A DNA stretch of 43,757 bases from Ignisphaera aggregans (GCA_015662595.1 DQTV01000037.1:1-43757); one strand, 5' to 3'; counted from the stretch's first letter, positions 1-8,778 are shown. Numbers and translations are program-made. The notes: a model not told the origin generated them from the letters alone.

Positions 1-1
1 C

Positions 2-895
2 GAAGTTATTAATGGACCTCAGAAGAACTTGACTTACTTTCAATCGATATACTGGGCTATAGTCACAATGGCTACGGTGGGCTACGGAGATATAGTTCCA
101 CAGACATTTGCAGGCTACATAATTGCTAGCTTAACTATTGTTTTAGGTATAGCGGTGTTCACACTACTAGTATCAACCATCGCTGAAGCTTTTCTAAGAC
201 AGAGCTTGCGGAGGTATATGGGGTTAGTAAAGTTGAAACACGTAGATGTAGTTGTTGTAGGAGCTTCTGAGATATGTAGAGAGGCTATTGATGAGCTTCG
301 AAATAGTGGGCGTGGTTATAGGATTGCATGGGTGCTTGAAGAGAGGCCGAGAGCACCTCCCGAGGATATAGACTTCGTTGTGGGGAATCCCCTCGATGAG
401 GATACCCTGATTCGTGCAGGTATCAAGAGCGCTAAACACCTCATTATATGCATTCTAGACGATTCAGCCACTATACACATAGCGTTAATGGCTAAACGAC
501 TCAACAAGAACCTTAAGATAGCGGCTATAGCTAAAAGCAATAAAACTAAGGAATTGCTAGAAGAGGCCGGAGTATCGATAGTAGTACCGTTGAGAATTAT
601 TGGACGTGAACTGGCTTCCGCAGTATTCGAACCCTCGGTCACTCTATTCGTGGACGAGGTCACATCCTCTCGTGGAATTGCCGATCTAATTGAGGTACCC
701 ATAGACCACAATCTTAGCGGTATGACTCCGGAGGAGGTGGTGAAAGGTCTTGAGCATAGAGATAGAGCTCATCGATATGTGCCATTGATGCTGGTGAAGG
801 ATAGTGGTGATAGGATTGCAGCTCCAGACTCAGGGACTAAACTTAAGAGTGGCGATAAACTAGTTGTGTTGAAAGCGAAACGAAACACTGAGTAG
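2..895 (+). CDS. K+ channel with C-terminal TrkA-N/RCK domain (5' truncated)
   Basis: The reading frame is open to the left edge, so the true start lies outside the window. The visible protein begins with the pore helix and the selectivity filter TVGYGD, followed by one hydrophobic inner helix (about residues 40-62). A cytosolic Rossmann-like domain (VVVVGASEICREAIDEL) and a TrkA-C-like end (GDKLVVLKAK) follow. This is the plan of MthK-type potassium channels gated by a regulator-of-conductance domain at the inner membrane. The glycine motif is GASEIC rather than GxGxxG, so nucleotide binding may be altered. A TTG at position 29 is an internal codon, not a likely start, because it falls just before the pore. 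The gene converges on the CDF-like gene with only 9 bases between them. Confidence 0.85.
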   Translation, partial: EVINGPQKNLTYFQSIYWAIVTMATVGYGDIVPQTFAGYIIASLTIVLGIAVFTLLVSTIAEAFLRQSLRRYMGLVKLKHVDVVVVGASEICREAIDELRNSGRGYRIAWVLEERPRAPPEDIDFVVGNPLDEDTLIRAGIKSAKHLIICILDDSATIHIALMAKRLNKNLKIAAIAKSNKTKELLEEAGVSIVVPLRIIGRELASAVFEPSVTLFVDEVTSSRGIADLIEVPIDHNLSGMTPEEVVKGLEHRDRAHRYVPLMLVKDSGDRIAAPDSGTKLKSGDKLVVLKAKRNTE

Positions 896-904
896 ACATG
901 TTAA

Positions 905-1936
905 TCAGCTCTTCACAGAGTCGGAATTGCGATGCTGAGTTTGACGCGTTTTAACGTCGCTATCGATCCTACGAGCCCGCTTTGATAACCTCCTGTAATA
1001 ACCGCGATGCGTAGTGCCTACGGAGCTAGTTTGCGGAACTATCACTACGAGAGCTCTGATAGCTTCAGGAACCCTCAATACAACCTCGCGCGCTATTGAC
1101 ACAGCGTAACGGTAAGCTTGGCGAAGAGTGAGGTTTGGAGGTGCTTCAAGCCATAGTTCGATCTCCGCAAAACTACCGAAAGTCTCAATCAGCAGCTTTC
1201 GTATGCGAAATCGCGTGATACTCTTTATAACTGCAATTACATTTCTACGCGTCCTCTCAATATGTTCCTTAGGACCTATACCGATTAGGTTAAGGAATGA
1301 ATCACGAGCAATGGTTGCAACGCCCCACAGTACGTATACACCCATTGCGATAGCTATGCCATTCTCTATAATTGGCGTGTTAAAGACGTTCGATACGATG
1401 ATTGCCACACCAGCTCCCAACTCAAATAATGCGTCTAGCCTAAGCTTACTCTCCATCGTCTTGGCAGTCAATATAAACACCTTACGCGATTCGAGAACGG
1501 CTCTACATTTAGAGCTCATTATGTAGGATAGTATTGCACTGCCAAGCAGGTAAGTAGATGCTCCTATTAACGAAGGTCTGTACGTACCGTTAATCAACAT
1601 TCCTATACTATGGGCTATGTTTAGGCATACTATTACGGTAGCAACTATTGAGACGAGTATAGCTGCAAATGACTCCGATCTAAATATTTCATAGCGTGAG
1701 CCATAGAATACAGCTCTTGAGGTGGCTATCTTTAGCACTACCATTAAGCTGAAGAACGATATGCCCTCGATAAGCCATACAAATCCCTCCATCAACACAA
1801 CTAAGCTCGGTACGTACACCAGGTATAGGGCAAAGCCCAGCGCTGCCAAGATAAATGATGCAATCACTACCACGCTAACAAAACGTAACTCCCTAGCAAT
1901 TCTCAACACCTTTCTCACAGCGATCTTCCTTACCAT
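905..1936 (-). CDS. Cation diffusion facilitator (CDF)-like membrane protein, metal ligands not evident
   Basis: 343 residues with about five to six hydrophobic segments in the first 215 residues, then a soluble domain of about 90 residues ending in a basic tail. The spacing of helices, a segment like EGFVWLIEGISFFSLMVV and one like LRLDALFELGAGVAII fit the CDF fold, in which the helices TM2 and TM5 normally carry Asp/His pairs (HxxxD or DxxxD) that bind the transported metal. These pairs are not conserved here: TM2 has E/E and TM5 has LRLDALFE. The C-terminal part resembles the CDF cytoplasmic dimerisation domain. Family assignment is by overall pattern; substrate is unknown and loss of metal transport is possible. 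Confidence 0.55.
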   Translation of the reverse strand: MVRKIAVRKVLRIARELRFVSVVVIASFILAALGFALYLVYVPSLVVLMEGFVWLIEGISFFSLMVVLKIATSRAVFYGSRYEIFRSESFAAILVSIVATVIVCLNIAHSIGMLINGTYRPSLIGASTYLLGSAILSYIMSSKCRAVLESRKVFILTAKTMESKLRLDALFELGAGVAIIVSNVFNTPIIENGIAIAMGVYVLWGVATIARDSFLNLIGIGPKEHIERTRRNVIAVIKSITRFRIRKLLIETFGSFAEIELWLEAPPNLTLRQAYRYAVSIAREVVLRVPEAIRALVVIVPQTSSVGTTHRGYYRRLSKRARRIDSDVKTRQTQHRNSDSVKS

Positions 1937-2023
1937 CGCCTCAACACCACGCTTACGAGAGGTCTTTTGATAGCATAGCCCAGAACTAGCTAAGCTCTAA
2001 ACGTATATATTGAGAACTCTTGA

Positions 2024-2221
2024 TCAGCTCGATGAGGTAACATATGATCTAAATGCATTGAATGCAATACTTCGTTGAGGATCGTCCATGCGTACCTGTA
2101 TATGAAGGTGATCACCGCAGAACACTATCGTATTACTAAAGTCGAATCTGTGCGTCAAGGGTATCACGAACCACGAGAATTCAAGCTGTATAGCGTTGTA
2201 GATAGCACGGAGTAAAACCAT
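2024..2221 (-). CDS. Pcc1-like small protein (KEOPS subunit family), tentative
   Basis: 65 residues. The helix LRAIYNAIQLE, then a strand pair with CGDHLHIQVRMDD and a second helix with SIAFNAFRSYV, match the layout of Pcc1 (helix, two strands with GxLxIxI, Asp, helix with a conserved Asn). Pcc1 is the dimerising subunit of the KEOPS complex, which makes t6A37 in tRNA. The ATG at 2221 is preceded on this strand by GAGGTGA at a normal spacing, which argues for this start; reading further upstream in frame would give a short first strand (SEVRLDM). Its ATG overlaps the ATG of the gene on the other strand by two bases. An alternative is that only one of the two opposed frames is used. Confidence 0.5.
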   Translation of the reverse strand: MVLLRAIYNAIQLEFSWFVIPLTHRFDFSNTIVFCGDHLHIQVRMDDPQRSIAFNAFRSYVTSSS

Positions 2222-2417
2222 GTCGAGTCTCACCTCACTTCTTGAGAAAGCACTACAGAAGAGGCTACGCATAGCTAAAGTCGAGCTCATCACAATAGAA
2301 CGTGGAGATAGATGGGTATACGCATTCTTTAGTCATGAAGGTGGGGATGTGGTTCAGGGACGTGTCATTATAGAGTGGAGGGAGAAACCTGTGGTTCAAC
2401 ATATAGACTTTACGTAA
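2220..2417 (+). CDS. Small hypothetical protein, head-to-head with Pcc1-like gene
   Basis: 65 residues, not recognised. An amphipathic start (SSLTSLLEKALQKRLRIAKVEL) is followed by strands rich in aromatic and charged residues (GDRWVYAFFSHEGG, GRVIIEWREK), so it looks like a small folded alpha/beta protein rather than noise. GGAG at 2209-2212 lies 7 bases before the ATG. An in-frame stop at 2199-2201 shows that the frame cannot extend further upstream. The start codon overlaps that of the divergent gene on the minus strand. Confidence 0.5.
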   Translation: MSSLTSLLEKALQKRLRIAKVELITIERGDRWVYAFFSHEGGDVVQGRVIIEWREKPVVQHIDFT

Positions 2418-3049
2418 TGTATCCTCACATACTATTTTTCCATGTTCCTAGGCTCTAGATTAATCTCGATTACCTCGTTAATCACGATATCTCAATACAA
2501 TACGCTCAATACGTACAATAACAAAAACTGGTAATATCTATATTAATCCTACCCCTATGACATTTCTCACTAATTGTCTATACATCAGAGACGGTAACCT
2601 ATGCACTCTTACCTCTTGACAGTTTCAGGTAATTTAATTGACCTCATGATACATCTACAAGGTTACATCTCGGCGTAAACCCACAGCGAAAATCTTGTCT
2701 ATACCTATAAATGTGCCATCAACATTCTCAACTACGTTACCCCAATCAATTCAAATCATATCTCTCATTATAGACGTGAATGTCCATACCCTATGAATTG
2801 CGACGACTGCATATAGCTAATACAATAGCTTCCATGCGTTATAATGGGCAAATAGGCTCTATATAGTTGTACTCATCGTGAATCTAGCTCTTAACATCTC
2901 TACATCGCAATCCTCCGGTAGTTCTCATCTAACAAGGTTCCATGCCAAGTTTTGAGCTCATTATCTTCGTTAACTACTTGGTTTTCAGGGTTTTGAACGT
3001 TTTGATCGCGCTTAAAGCTCTTGTATGGAGCAATTTCTGATTAGCGTAG
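2418..3049. other. About 630 bases with no convincing gene
   Basis: AT-rich and broken by stops in all frames. Minus-strand fragments between about 2640 and 2870 read as short protein-like stretches (for example IDWGNVVENVDGTFIGIDKIF) separated by stops, so a decayed gene is possible, but I cannot name a family. No C/D box sRNA, tRNA or repeat array is seen here. Confidence 0.4.
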
Positions 3050-3050
3050 C

Positions 3051-3057
3051 ATATAAA
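3051..3057 (+). promoter_or_regulatory. Box A (TATA) promoter for alba
   Basis: ATATAAA in the context GCATATAAAGG. Transcription is expected about 25 bases downstream (near 3080), giving a leader of some 55 bases before alba. The leader contains an ATG at 3087 opening a 20-codon frame that ends inside alba in another frame. Confidence 0.55.
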
Positions 3058-3136
3058 GGTTTGTCTGCGCTATAAGCTCCTTGAGAATGGCTTCGATACT
3101 GATAACAGGTCTTAGAGTTCTACCAGGCGAAGTAAT

Positions 3137-3424
3137 ATGGTATGTCTAGACAATACCATACTCGTGGGCAAGAAGTACTTTGTACGGTATGTAGCCGCAG
3201 TACTTTACAAGCTATTTGTTGAGGGTTGTAAGAGTGTTAAACTACGTGCACTTGGTAAAAACATTTCGCGAACCGTGCACATTGCTAACTCTGTGATATC
3301 GCTTGTTAAGGAGCTTGGCATAGCTTACGTGGGTATAGGCACTCTATCACTGATATCGGAGGGTAAAAGGCGTAGCGTATCGTGTATAGAGATTGAACTG
3401 CGTATCCGGGACTACATTCCATGA
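3137..3424 (+). CDS. alba: Alba family DNA/RNA-binding chromatin protein
   Basis: 95 residues, the usual Alba length. The N-terminal strand and loop carry VGKKYFVRYVAAVLYK, including the KK pair that contacts nucleic acid (and is the acetylation/deacetylation site in Sulfolobus Alba). ALGKNISRTVHIANSVI corresponds to the family's RGxxIxxAVDVAE helix, and the end SVSCIEIEL to the last strand. Alba coats double-stranded DNA and also binds RNA. A histone-deacetylase-fold protein lies about 10 kb away, but a link to Alba is only conjecture. The upstream region has no good Shine-Dalgarno sequence for this ATG. The next gene follows within 15 bases. Confidence 0.88.
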   Translation: MVCLDNTILVGKKYFVRYVAAVLYKLFVEGCKSVKLRALGKNISRTVHIANSVISLVKELGIAYVGIGTLSLISEGKRRSVSCIEIELRIRDYIP

Positions 3425-3436
3425 GAGTGTGTGGTT

Positions 3437-4459
3437 ATGAGCAATGTGTCTAGATTGCGCTCTAACATAGCTCAGCTATTATCAAAGCTGAAAGGTGTGG
3501 CTCACTACCTACTGCTTACTGATCCGAAGGATATTGAGTACCTCGCTGAGACACCGCATTTGAATGGGTATGTACTCCTCGTAAATGTAGATACCGAAGA
3601 ATGTTACGTACTCCAACCTCTTAGAAGTAGCGTATTGCTAGACTGCTCCAAATCGATAAGATATTCGTATCTACCCGTTAGCAGCGATACAACATACATG
3701 ATCTCCGAGAACTTTGCAAGCGCCTTACTATCATTCGTTAAGGGCTTTGTTGAACCGGGAGCCACGATAGCTCTAAGGCTTGATAACATCAGCGCACCTC
3801 TATACATGGACCTAACACAACTATGGAAACTCGTAGACATATCGAGAGATCTAAACATGTTTAGAGCATATAAACCAATACACTTACGCCAGCTAGCTGA
3901 GAAAGCTGCCCTAAAAGCTTTCGACATTATAAAAAGGATCGAGACGTGCAAAGACCTTGAATGTGCGGTAGCAACATTTGCACGCTCAACTCTTCACGAA
4001 GCTGAGCTTGACTATCCGTCATGCTATATGCGTAGAGAGGGAGATCTCATCATACTACGAATCGTAACCGTAGAGAAGGGTTTGATACGCGGTGCTGCGA
4101 GTACAACAATATCCTTCGAGAACGGTTCTATAGCTCAATACAAACATAGATTGGAAATGGCTTTAGCTAGCGCTGTAAAGGGATTGATGTTAGATACGCC
4201 ATGCGTATCGCTCATAGAAAGACTTGAGAAGGTACTTAGTACCTATAGAGTTCAGGACGCACATGTGGAGATTTGCGGTCTTGGAACGGCGTTTTGTGAA
4301 TATCCAACGCTAAGCGATGTCGTATCTGAAGATTGTTTACTGAAAAGCGGGCTAACACTGTATGTAGAGATAGGGGGGTTTATAGAAAGGAAAAGAATAG
4401 TTATCGGAAGAACACTCATAGTGAGAGAGGAGGGGGTAACAGTCGTAGGTGAGGATTGA
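3437..4459 (+). CDS. M24 (creatinase/aminopeptidase P)-like protein lacking metal ligands
   Basis: About 340 residues. The start of the protein (HYLLLTDPKDIEYLAETPHLNGYVLLV) matches the creatinase N-domain, and the C-terminal half has the pita-bread layout ending CGLGTAFCEYPTLSD...LKSGLTLYVEIGGF. In active family members the C-terminal part supplies two Asp, a His and two Glu that bind two metals. Here the GHGxG-type His is replaced (CGLGTAFCEYP) and the last EDxxxVT element reads GRTLIVREEG. It is therefore probably not a peptidase. The ATG at 3437 has TGAGAGTG about 7 bases upstream; a GTG two codons earlier is an alternative. The stop codon overlaps the next ATG. Confidence 0.6.
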   Translation: MSNVSRLRSNIAQLLSKLKGVAHYLLLTDPKDIEYLAETPHLNGYVLLVNVDTEECYVLQPLRSSVLLDCSKSIRYSYLPVSSDTTYMISENFASALLSFVKGFVEPGATIALRLDNISAPLYMDLTQLWKLVDISRDLNMFRAYKPIHLRQLAEKAALKAFDIIKRIETCKDLECAVATFARSTLHEAELDYPSCYMRREGDLIILRIVTVEKGLIRGAASTTISFENGSIAQYKHRLEMALASAVKGLMLDTPCVSLIERLEKVLSTYRVQDAHVEICGLGTAFCEYPTLSDVVSEDCLLKSGLTLYVEIGGFIERKRIVIGRTLIVREEGVTVVGED

Positions 4460-4692
4460 TGTCAGAATCCGTAGAGCGCGAAGCTAGAAGACAGCTCGTA
4501 GTGTATCTAGATGAGCTTGAACACGCATTTATAAGATATGACGAGATAAGCGATACACTCTACATCAACTTATCTAATGAGGAAGCAGATGAAACACTGC
4601 TACTAGAGAACAATATCATTGTGCACGTGAAGAACAATAGAATAATAGGTCTAACCATACTTGATCTCTTAAGAAGAGTAAAAGAGGCCTAG
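4459..4692 (+). CDS. DUF2283 family small protein
   Basis: 77 residues. The core IRYDEISDTLYINLS followed by LLENNIIVHVKNNRIIGLTILDL is the DUF2283 signature (YDxxxDxLYI and a G-I-x-I/L-x end). Its role is not settled; some members lie beside toxin-like genes and are treated as antitoxin-like. The ATG at 4459 overlaps the TGA of the M24-like gene (TGATG) and is preceded by GGTGAGG, so the two are translationally coupled. A TTG one codon earlier is less likely. Confidence 0.7.
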   Translation: MSESVEREARRQLVVYLDELEHAFIRYDEISDTLYINLSNEEADETLLLENNIIVHVKNNRIIGLTILDLLRRVKEA

Positions 4693-4756
4693 AACATACT
4701 TATAATGCAATTACCTTAAGATCTGTGAATCAATATCTGTTAATGCGATGTTAAAG

Positions 4757-4791
4757 GCTTTTAAACATCTATGCATATCGGTATAGAGGTG
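4757..4791 (+). promoter_or_regulatory. Promoter and ribosome binding site of phoU-like gene
   Basis: GCTTTTAAAC around 4757-4766 is a box A candidate. GAGGTG at 4786-4791 sits 5 bases before the ATG at 4797, a strong archaeal ribosome binding site. Confidence 0.5.
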
Positions 4792-4796
4792 TTAAA

Positions 4797-5846
4797 ATGG
4801 TGCGAATCTCTGAAACCAGAAAGGTTCAGCGTTTTGGGCGCTCAACTCTAATGGTATCGCTTCCATCTGAGTGGGTCAAGGATATAGGCTTAAAGCCAGG
4901 CGATTTAGTTAGAATAGAGACTAGGGATGACGGGTCACTTCTAGTAATTCCCTACTCAGTGTTGGAGAAGAGGGTTAAGGGAAAGGAGGTTAAGATAATT
5001 ATTTCCCATACTACACCTGAAGAGATACTAACTCGTAGTATCTATGCTACCTACATAGCAGGATTCGATAGAATAGTTATAGAAAGCGTTGAAAGCTATA
5101 TCCTTACACAACACATGCAAAGCTTACGAACGATAGTACGAATGCTTATTGGTGCTGAAATAGTTGAGCAAACTGCTAATCGCGTTGTTATACAGGTTTT
5201 CATCGATACTGAAAGGTATAGCCTAGATAACTTAGTTCTTAGAATGCTCAACTCTATCAAGAGTATGTTTGACTTTTTAGCAATATCGATAAAGAACAAG
5301 AACGCTGACCATCTAAGAGAGGTCCTAGAACTTGAGTACGAACTTGATAGAGTGCATGCGCTAGCCGTACGCTATACATACGTACTCAATATGTTAGGCG
5401 GAGCTCCCTTCCTCACGGAGTACAGAACTCTCATCAAGTCGTTGGAGGATATGGGTGATGCTCTTGCATATGCTGCTCAGATATTTATTGAGAAGCCAGA
5501 GCTTATGGAGGTCATAAGCTATGCTCTTCAGGATAGACTTGACGAGCTAAAAGAGATGCTGTTCTACACTATGGATATAGTCTACGAGGCTCTAGTAAAG
5601 GACGATGCATTTATGGCTAGTCGTGCTGTAGACCTATCGCTCGAGACCTCTAGATTCGTAAGTAAACTAGAAGCGGAGATTATTCCGAAGTACAAGTCTC
5701 TTGAAGAATACATAAAGGCTAAGTCATTCTTTGAGAAACTCGCCCTCGTGTGTAGCTATTTACAGGCAACAGCTGAACTAACATTCGATATCGTCCTAGG
5801 CAAAGCTGGCCATACCGTAAACCTGGCGGTTCGAAGTAGTAAGTAG
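4797..5846 (+). CDS. AbrB-PhoU family phosphate uptake regulator
   Basis: 349 residues. Residues 1-50 form a SpoVT/AbrB DNA-binding swapped hairpin (VQRFGRSTLMVSLPSEWVKDIGLKPGDLVRIE). The rest is mainly helical with two PhoU-type three-helix repeats (for example ELEYELDRVHALAVRY and DLSLETSRFVSKLEAEI). Archaeal proteins of this fusion are annotated as phosphate-uptake regulators, but no Pst transporter is next to it here. The only phosphate-related neighbour in the window is a damaged psiE about 24 kb away. Start supported by GAGGTG 5 bases upstream. Confidence 0.8.
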   Translation: MVRISETRKVQRFGRSTLMVSLPSEWVKDIGLKPGDLVRIETRDDGSLLVIPYSVLEKRVKGKEVKIIISHTTPEEILTRSIYATYIAGFDRIVIESVESYILTQHMQSLRTIVRMLIGAEIVEQTANRVVIQVFIDTERYSLDNLVLRMLNSIKSMFDFLAISIKNKNADHLREVLELEYELDRVHALAVRYTYVLNMLGGAPFLTEYRTLIKSLEDMGDALAYAAQIFIEKPELMEVISYALQDRLDELKEMLFYTMDIVYEALVKDDAFMASRAVDLSLETSRFVSKLEAEIIPKYKSLEEYIKAKSFFEKLALVCSYLQATAELTFDIVLGKAGHTVNLAVRSSK

Positions 5847-5885
5847 CGATAGATCTGAGCTAGAGACGGTACATGAATATAGACC

Positions 5886-6881
5886 ATGTTGGCGCTTGTA
5901 CTATTTGAAGCCCATAACCTAAGATTAGAAGATGTACCAGTGCCTCAACCGCCACCAAAATGGGCCCTGATAAAGACTATAGCTGTTGGAATATGCGGTA
6001 CTGACAAGGCTTTCTTCACAGGCTCGTACCCACTGTTCAAGAAGCCGATAATCTTAGGCCATGAAGCGTCGGGGATCGTCGTTAGTGGTCCGCGCGAACT
6101 AGAAGGAAAGATCGTTGTTCCAGAGATCAACTTTCCATGCGATAGCTGTCAATACTGTAGATCAGGTCTCTACACTCACTGTCCTTACAGAAAGGTTCTA
6201 GGTATAGACTTCGATGGTGCTATGGCCGAGTATTTCATTGCTCCAGTGAAAGCTCTTCATGTAGTTGAGGGTTTAGACCCTGTAGTAGCGGTAGAGGTTG
6301 AGCCATTAGCTGCCATCATCAACGCTCTCGAACAGTTCCCACCCAGACCCTGCGATGAAATAGCAGTTATAGGTAGCGGTAACATAGCGATACTGACCAT
6401 CCAGCTCCTGAGGTCCATGGGTTTCGATGTCACTGCGATTGTACGTAGAGATAGCCCGAAGATTAGGTACGTATCTAAATACGCTACGCATATCCTTACC
6501 ATAGACGAGATTGAGCAATACATAGACGTCAATAAGAGGGGATTTAGCTATATCTTCGAGACCTCTGGCGATCCAAACGCTATCAATATAGCCATATCCA
6601 TAGCAAGGCCTAGAGCGCTCATCCACCTCAAATCAACTCCAGGAAGTTACGGCAATGTAAACCTGACACCAGCAGTAGTTAAGGAGCTTAGGATTATTGG
6701 ATCACGCTGTGGATCATTTCGAGAGTTTGAGAAAGCGATAAACATCCTTAAGGAGGGAGTAATTGAGCCCCCAATAACTAGCGTCGTGAAGGGACTTGAG
6801 AAGGGCATTGAAGCTTTCAAACTAGCATTTCAACGTGATCAGATTAAGGTGGTGATTAAAGTTCATAACGAAGCTCTATGA
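5886..6881 (+). CDS. Zinc-dependent medium-chain (MDR) alcohol/sugar dehydrogenase
   Basis: 331 residues. Catalytic-zinc residues C37 (GICGTD), H59 and E60 (GHEASG) are present, with the E139 position (VEPLAA) also conserved. Structural zinc ligands are C85, C88, C91 and C99 in CDSCQYCRSGLYTHC. The Rossmann motif is VIGSGNIAILT (about 161-171). The protein would oxidise an alcohol or sugar with NAD(P). It is shorter than archaeal glucose dehydrogenase (about 360), closer to threonine-dehydrogenase or sorbitol-dehydrogenase types; the substrate cannot be read from the sequence. It lies 58 bases before mptG, on the same strand, so it may share a transcript with pterin synthesis. Confidence 0.82.
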   Translation: MLALVLFEAHNLRLEDVPVPQPPPKWALIKTIAVGICGTDKAFFTGSYPLFKKPIILGHEASGIVVSGPRELEGKIVVPEINFPCDSCQYCRSGLYTHCPYRKVLGIDFDGAMAEYFIAPVKALHVVEGLDPVVAVEVEPLAAIINALEQFPPRPCDEIAVIGSGNIAILTIQLLRSMGFDVTAIVRRDSPKIRYVSKYATHILTIDEIEQYIDVNKRGFSYIFETSGDPNAINIAISIARPRALIHLKSTPGSYGNVNLTPAVVKELRIIGSRCGSFREFEKAINILKEGVIEPPITSVVKGLEKGIEAFKLAFQRDQIKVVIKVHNEAL

Positions 6882-6939
6882 ACAGCATTCCTAAAGTAAT
6901 AAGTTGAACCAAGTTAACTCAATCCCGGTGAATTCCGCT

Positions 6940-7920
6940 ATGAGAGTACGCATTACTACCTCAGCTAGACTACACTTAGGCTTCTACAACTTTCGTAAAG
7001 GAGATCGAGTTTATGGCAGTATAGGTGTTGCGATAGATAAACCGGTTCTTGATGTGGTTGTCGAACCTCTTGAACAAAAGCGCATTGAGGTCGTATCGAG
7101 TCAGGACATAGACGATGTGATACGTAGGGTAAGGCAGGTCTTTGATATAGGTGCAAAGGTATATGTACACAATTCTATTCCTAGGCATGTGGGTCTCGGT
7201 TCTACGACACAACTTGCATTAGCTATCGGAGTGGGCATATCGATTATCGCACAACATCGAACTGAGATCGATGTCTACGACATTGCTGCTAAACTTGGTA
7301 GAGGTCTTGTTTCTGGAATTGGGATAGCGGCATTCAAATACGGTGGTTTCATAGTGGATTGCGGACGAAGAGTTTATGGTGATAGGCTAGAGCTTCCAAG
7401 AAGTGCCAGCGACGTTCCTCAACCTATAATTCAACACAGATTACCTAAGGACTGGAGATTCATAGTTATAGTGCCACGAACATCAAAACCCCGTGTTAGT
7501 GAAGACAGAGAGTTGCAGATGATGCAGCCCCCATCCAACATACCAGAAACGCTACAGTATGAACTATACGCTACACTACTACTTGAGATGCTTCCCGCAC
7601 TATGGAAAGGAGATATAGAGAGTTTTGGCACAGCTTTGACGAGGATTCAGATACTTACTGGAAAGTTCTTCGAACCGTTACAAGGAGGGATATTCTGCTG
7701 TCGTGAAACTGAAGCTGTTATAAAAGTGTTCAACGAACTTGGAGTCTATGGATATGGTCAAAGTAGCTGGGGACCGGTAGCCTATGGATTAGTTGACATC
7801 GATAGGTCAGAGAGGATATTCATTCGCTGCATGGAGAGACTAAAAGAGCTTGGTATAGATGTTGAGTATGCTACGATTGCTACGCCTAGAAATGACGGAG
7901 CGAAAATCTATCTTGAATAG
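6940..7920 (+). CDS. mptG: Beta-ribofuranosylaminobenzene 5'-phosphate synthase (GHMP fold)
   Basis: 326 residues. The N-terminus VRITTSARLHLGFYNF and the loop PRHVGLGSTTQLALAIG are characteristic of beta-RFAP synthase, which condenses 4-hydroxybenzoate (or p-aminobenzoate) with PRPP at an early step of methanopterin synthesis. GLGSTTQ is the family form of the GHMP phosphate-binding loop. The ATG at 6940 has GGTGA about 8 bases upstream and starts directly at the conserved MRVRITTSARLHLGF; a TTG at 6904 would add 12 unconserved residues. mptE lies just downstream on the opposite strand, which supports the pathway call. Confidence 0.88.
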   Translation: MRVRITTSARLHLGFYNFRKGDRVYGSIGVAIDKPVLDVVVEPLEQKRIEVVSSQDIDDVIRRVRQVFDIGAKVYVHNSIPRHVGLGSTTQLALAIGVGISIIAQHRTEIDVYDIAAKLGRGLVSGIGIAAFKYGGFIVDCGRRVYGDRLELPRSASDVPQPIIQHRLPKDWRFIVIVPRTSKPRVSEDRELQMMQPPSNIPETLQYELYATLLLEMLPALWKGDIESFGTALTRIQILTGKFFEPLQGGIFCCRETEAVIKVFNELGVYGYGQSSWGPVAYGLVDIDRSERIFIRCMERLKELGIDVEYATIATPRNDGAKIYLE

Positions 7921-7945
7921 AATCCGAGATTCTAGAGTATGGTCG

Positions 7946-8746
7946 TCAACTCCTTAATAATCGCAATACTTCATGGATATCGGCTCTGTGTACGCAATTG
8001 AGGTCTGTCGATGATAGTGTATAGACCTCGCTTCGAGAGCTGCAGACAGCATCTTCAATAATCTGCTTCGCGATATCTAGCTTCACTCTCTTTCTCTCAT
8101 CAGCTTTCATGGCTCGGTGAAGCCAAGGTTTTGAATAGGGCCCAACAACATCTCCAAAGTCCATCCCTACCAATATCACGGCCCTAGGATGGAATCTAAG
8201 GGTTAGTAAGAGAGCTCGATCACCATCCGTAAACCCGCCAATGTTAATAACGTTGTCTGTAGGCTCGACCTGAGTTGTACCTAAAACTCTTACCCCATAA
8301 CGACGTGCACGCGGTATCCATTCTATAATTCTATCTATGTTATCTCCATGAGCATGTAGTGCCACAACAGCTCCTCGAAGCCCTAACTCAAGTATTGACC
8401 CATCTTCACCATCTAGGTCTGTTACTATGGCTGTAGGTATGACGTTGTATATACGTAACAATCTCGCAACACCGTCGGCCACCACAATACAACACTCATT
8501 TAGGATTTTCAGAGCATGTAGTTCACGTACCTGACGCTCTAGACTAGGCCCAGCACCCATAACGATGGTCACGGCACCCCTCAACGCCTTCTCAAGATAA
8601 TGTAGAATGCTATGTACATCGAGTTGAAAACTGCGTAAAAACTCCGATAGCATCCTAGTCGCAAAACGGTCTAACGATTCGTCAATGCCTAGTTTAGAAA
8701 CTATGTATTTGTATCGCATCCACCAGATAGCGGAGACTGTACTCAC
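7946..8746 (-). CDS. mptE: 6-hydroxymethyl-7,8-dihydropterin pyrophosphokinase, MptE type (DUF115)
   Basis: 266 residues. The motifs VTIVMGAGPSLE, VVADGVARLL and PTAIVTDLDGE are those of the DUF115/MptE family, which activates hydroxymethyl-dihydropterin with ATP before it is joined to beta-RFA-P. The family is the archaeal replacement for FolK. It converges with mptG (25-base gap) and diverges from the DUF447 gene. The two starts on either side of 8747-8778 face each other in a 32-base gap, so their transcripts or promoters must be very close together. An internal ATG at residue 10 (MRYKYIVSK) is another possible start. Confidence 0.85.
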   Translation of the reverse strand: MSTVSAIWWMRYKYIVSKLGIDESLDRFATRMLSEFLRSFQLDVHSILHYLEKALRGAVTIVMGAGPSLERQVRELHALKILNECCIVVADGVARLLRIYNVIPTAIVTDLDGEDGSILELGLRGAVVALHAHGDNIDRIIEWIPRARRYGVRVLGTTQVEPTDNVINIGGFTDGDRALLLTLRFHPRAVILVGMDFGDVVGPYSKPWLHRAMKADERKRVKLDIAKQIIEDAVCSSRSEVYTLSSTDLNCVHRADIHEVLRLLRS

Positions 8747-8778
8747 ATCACATCACCACATAACCTGGGGTGTGATGC

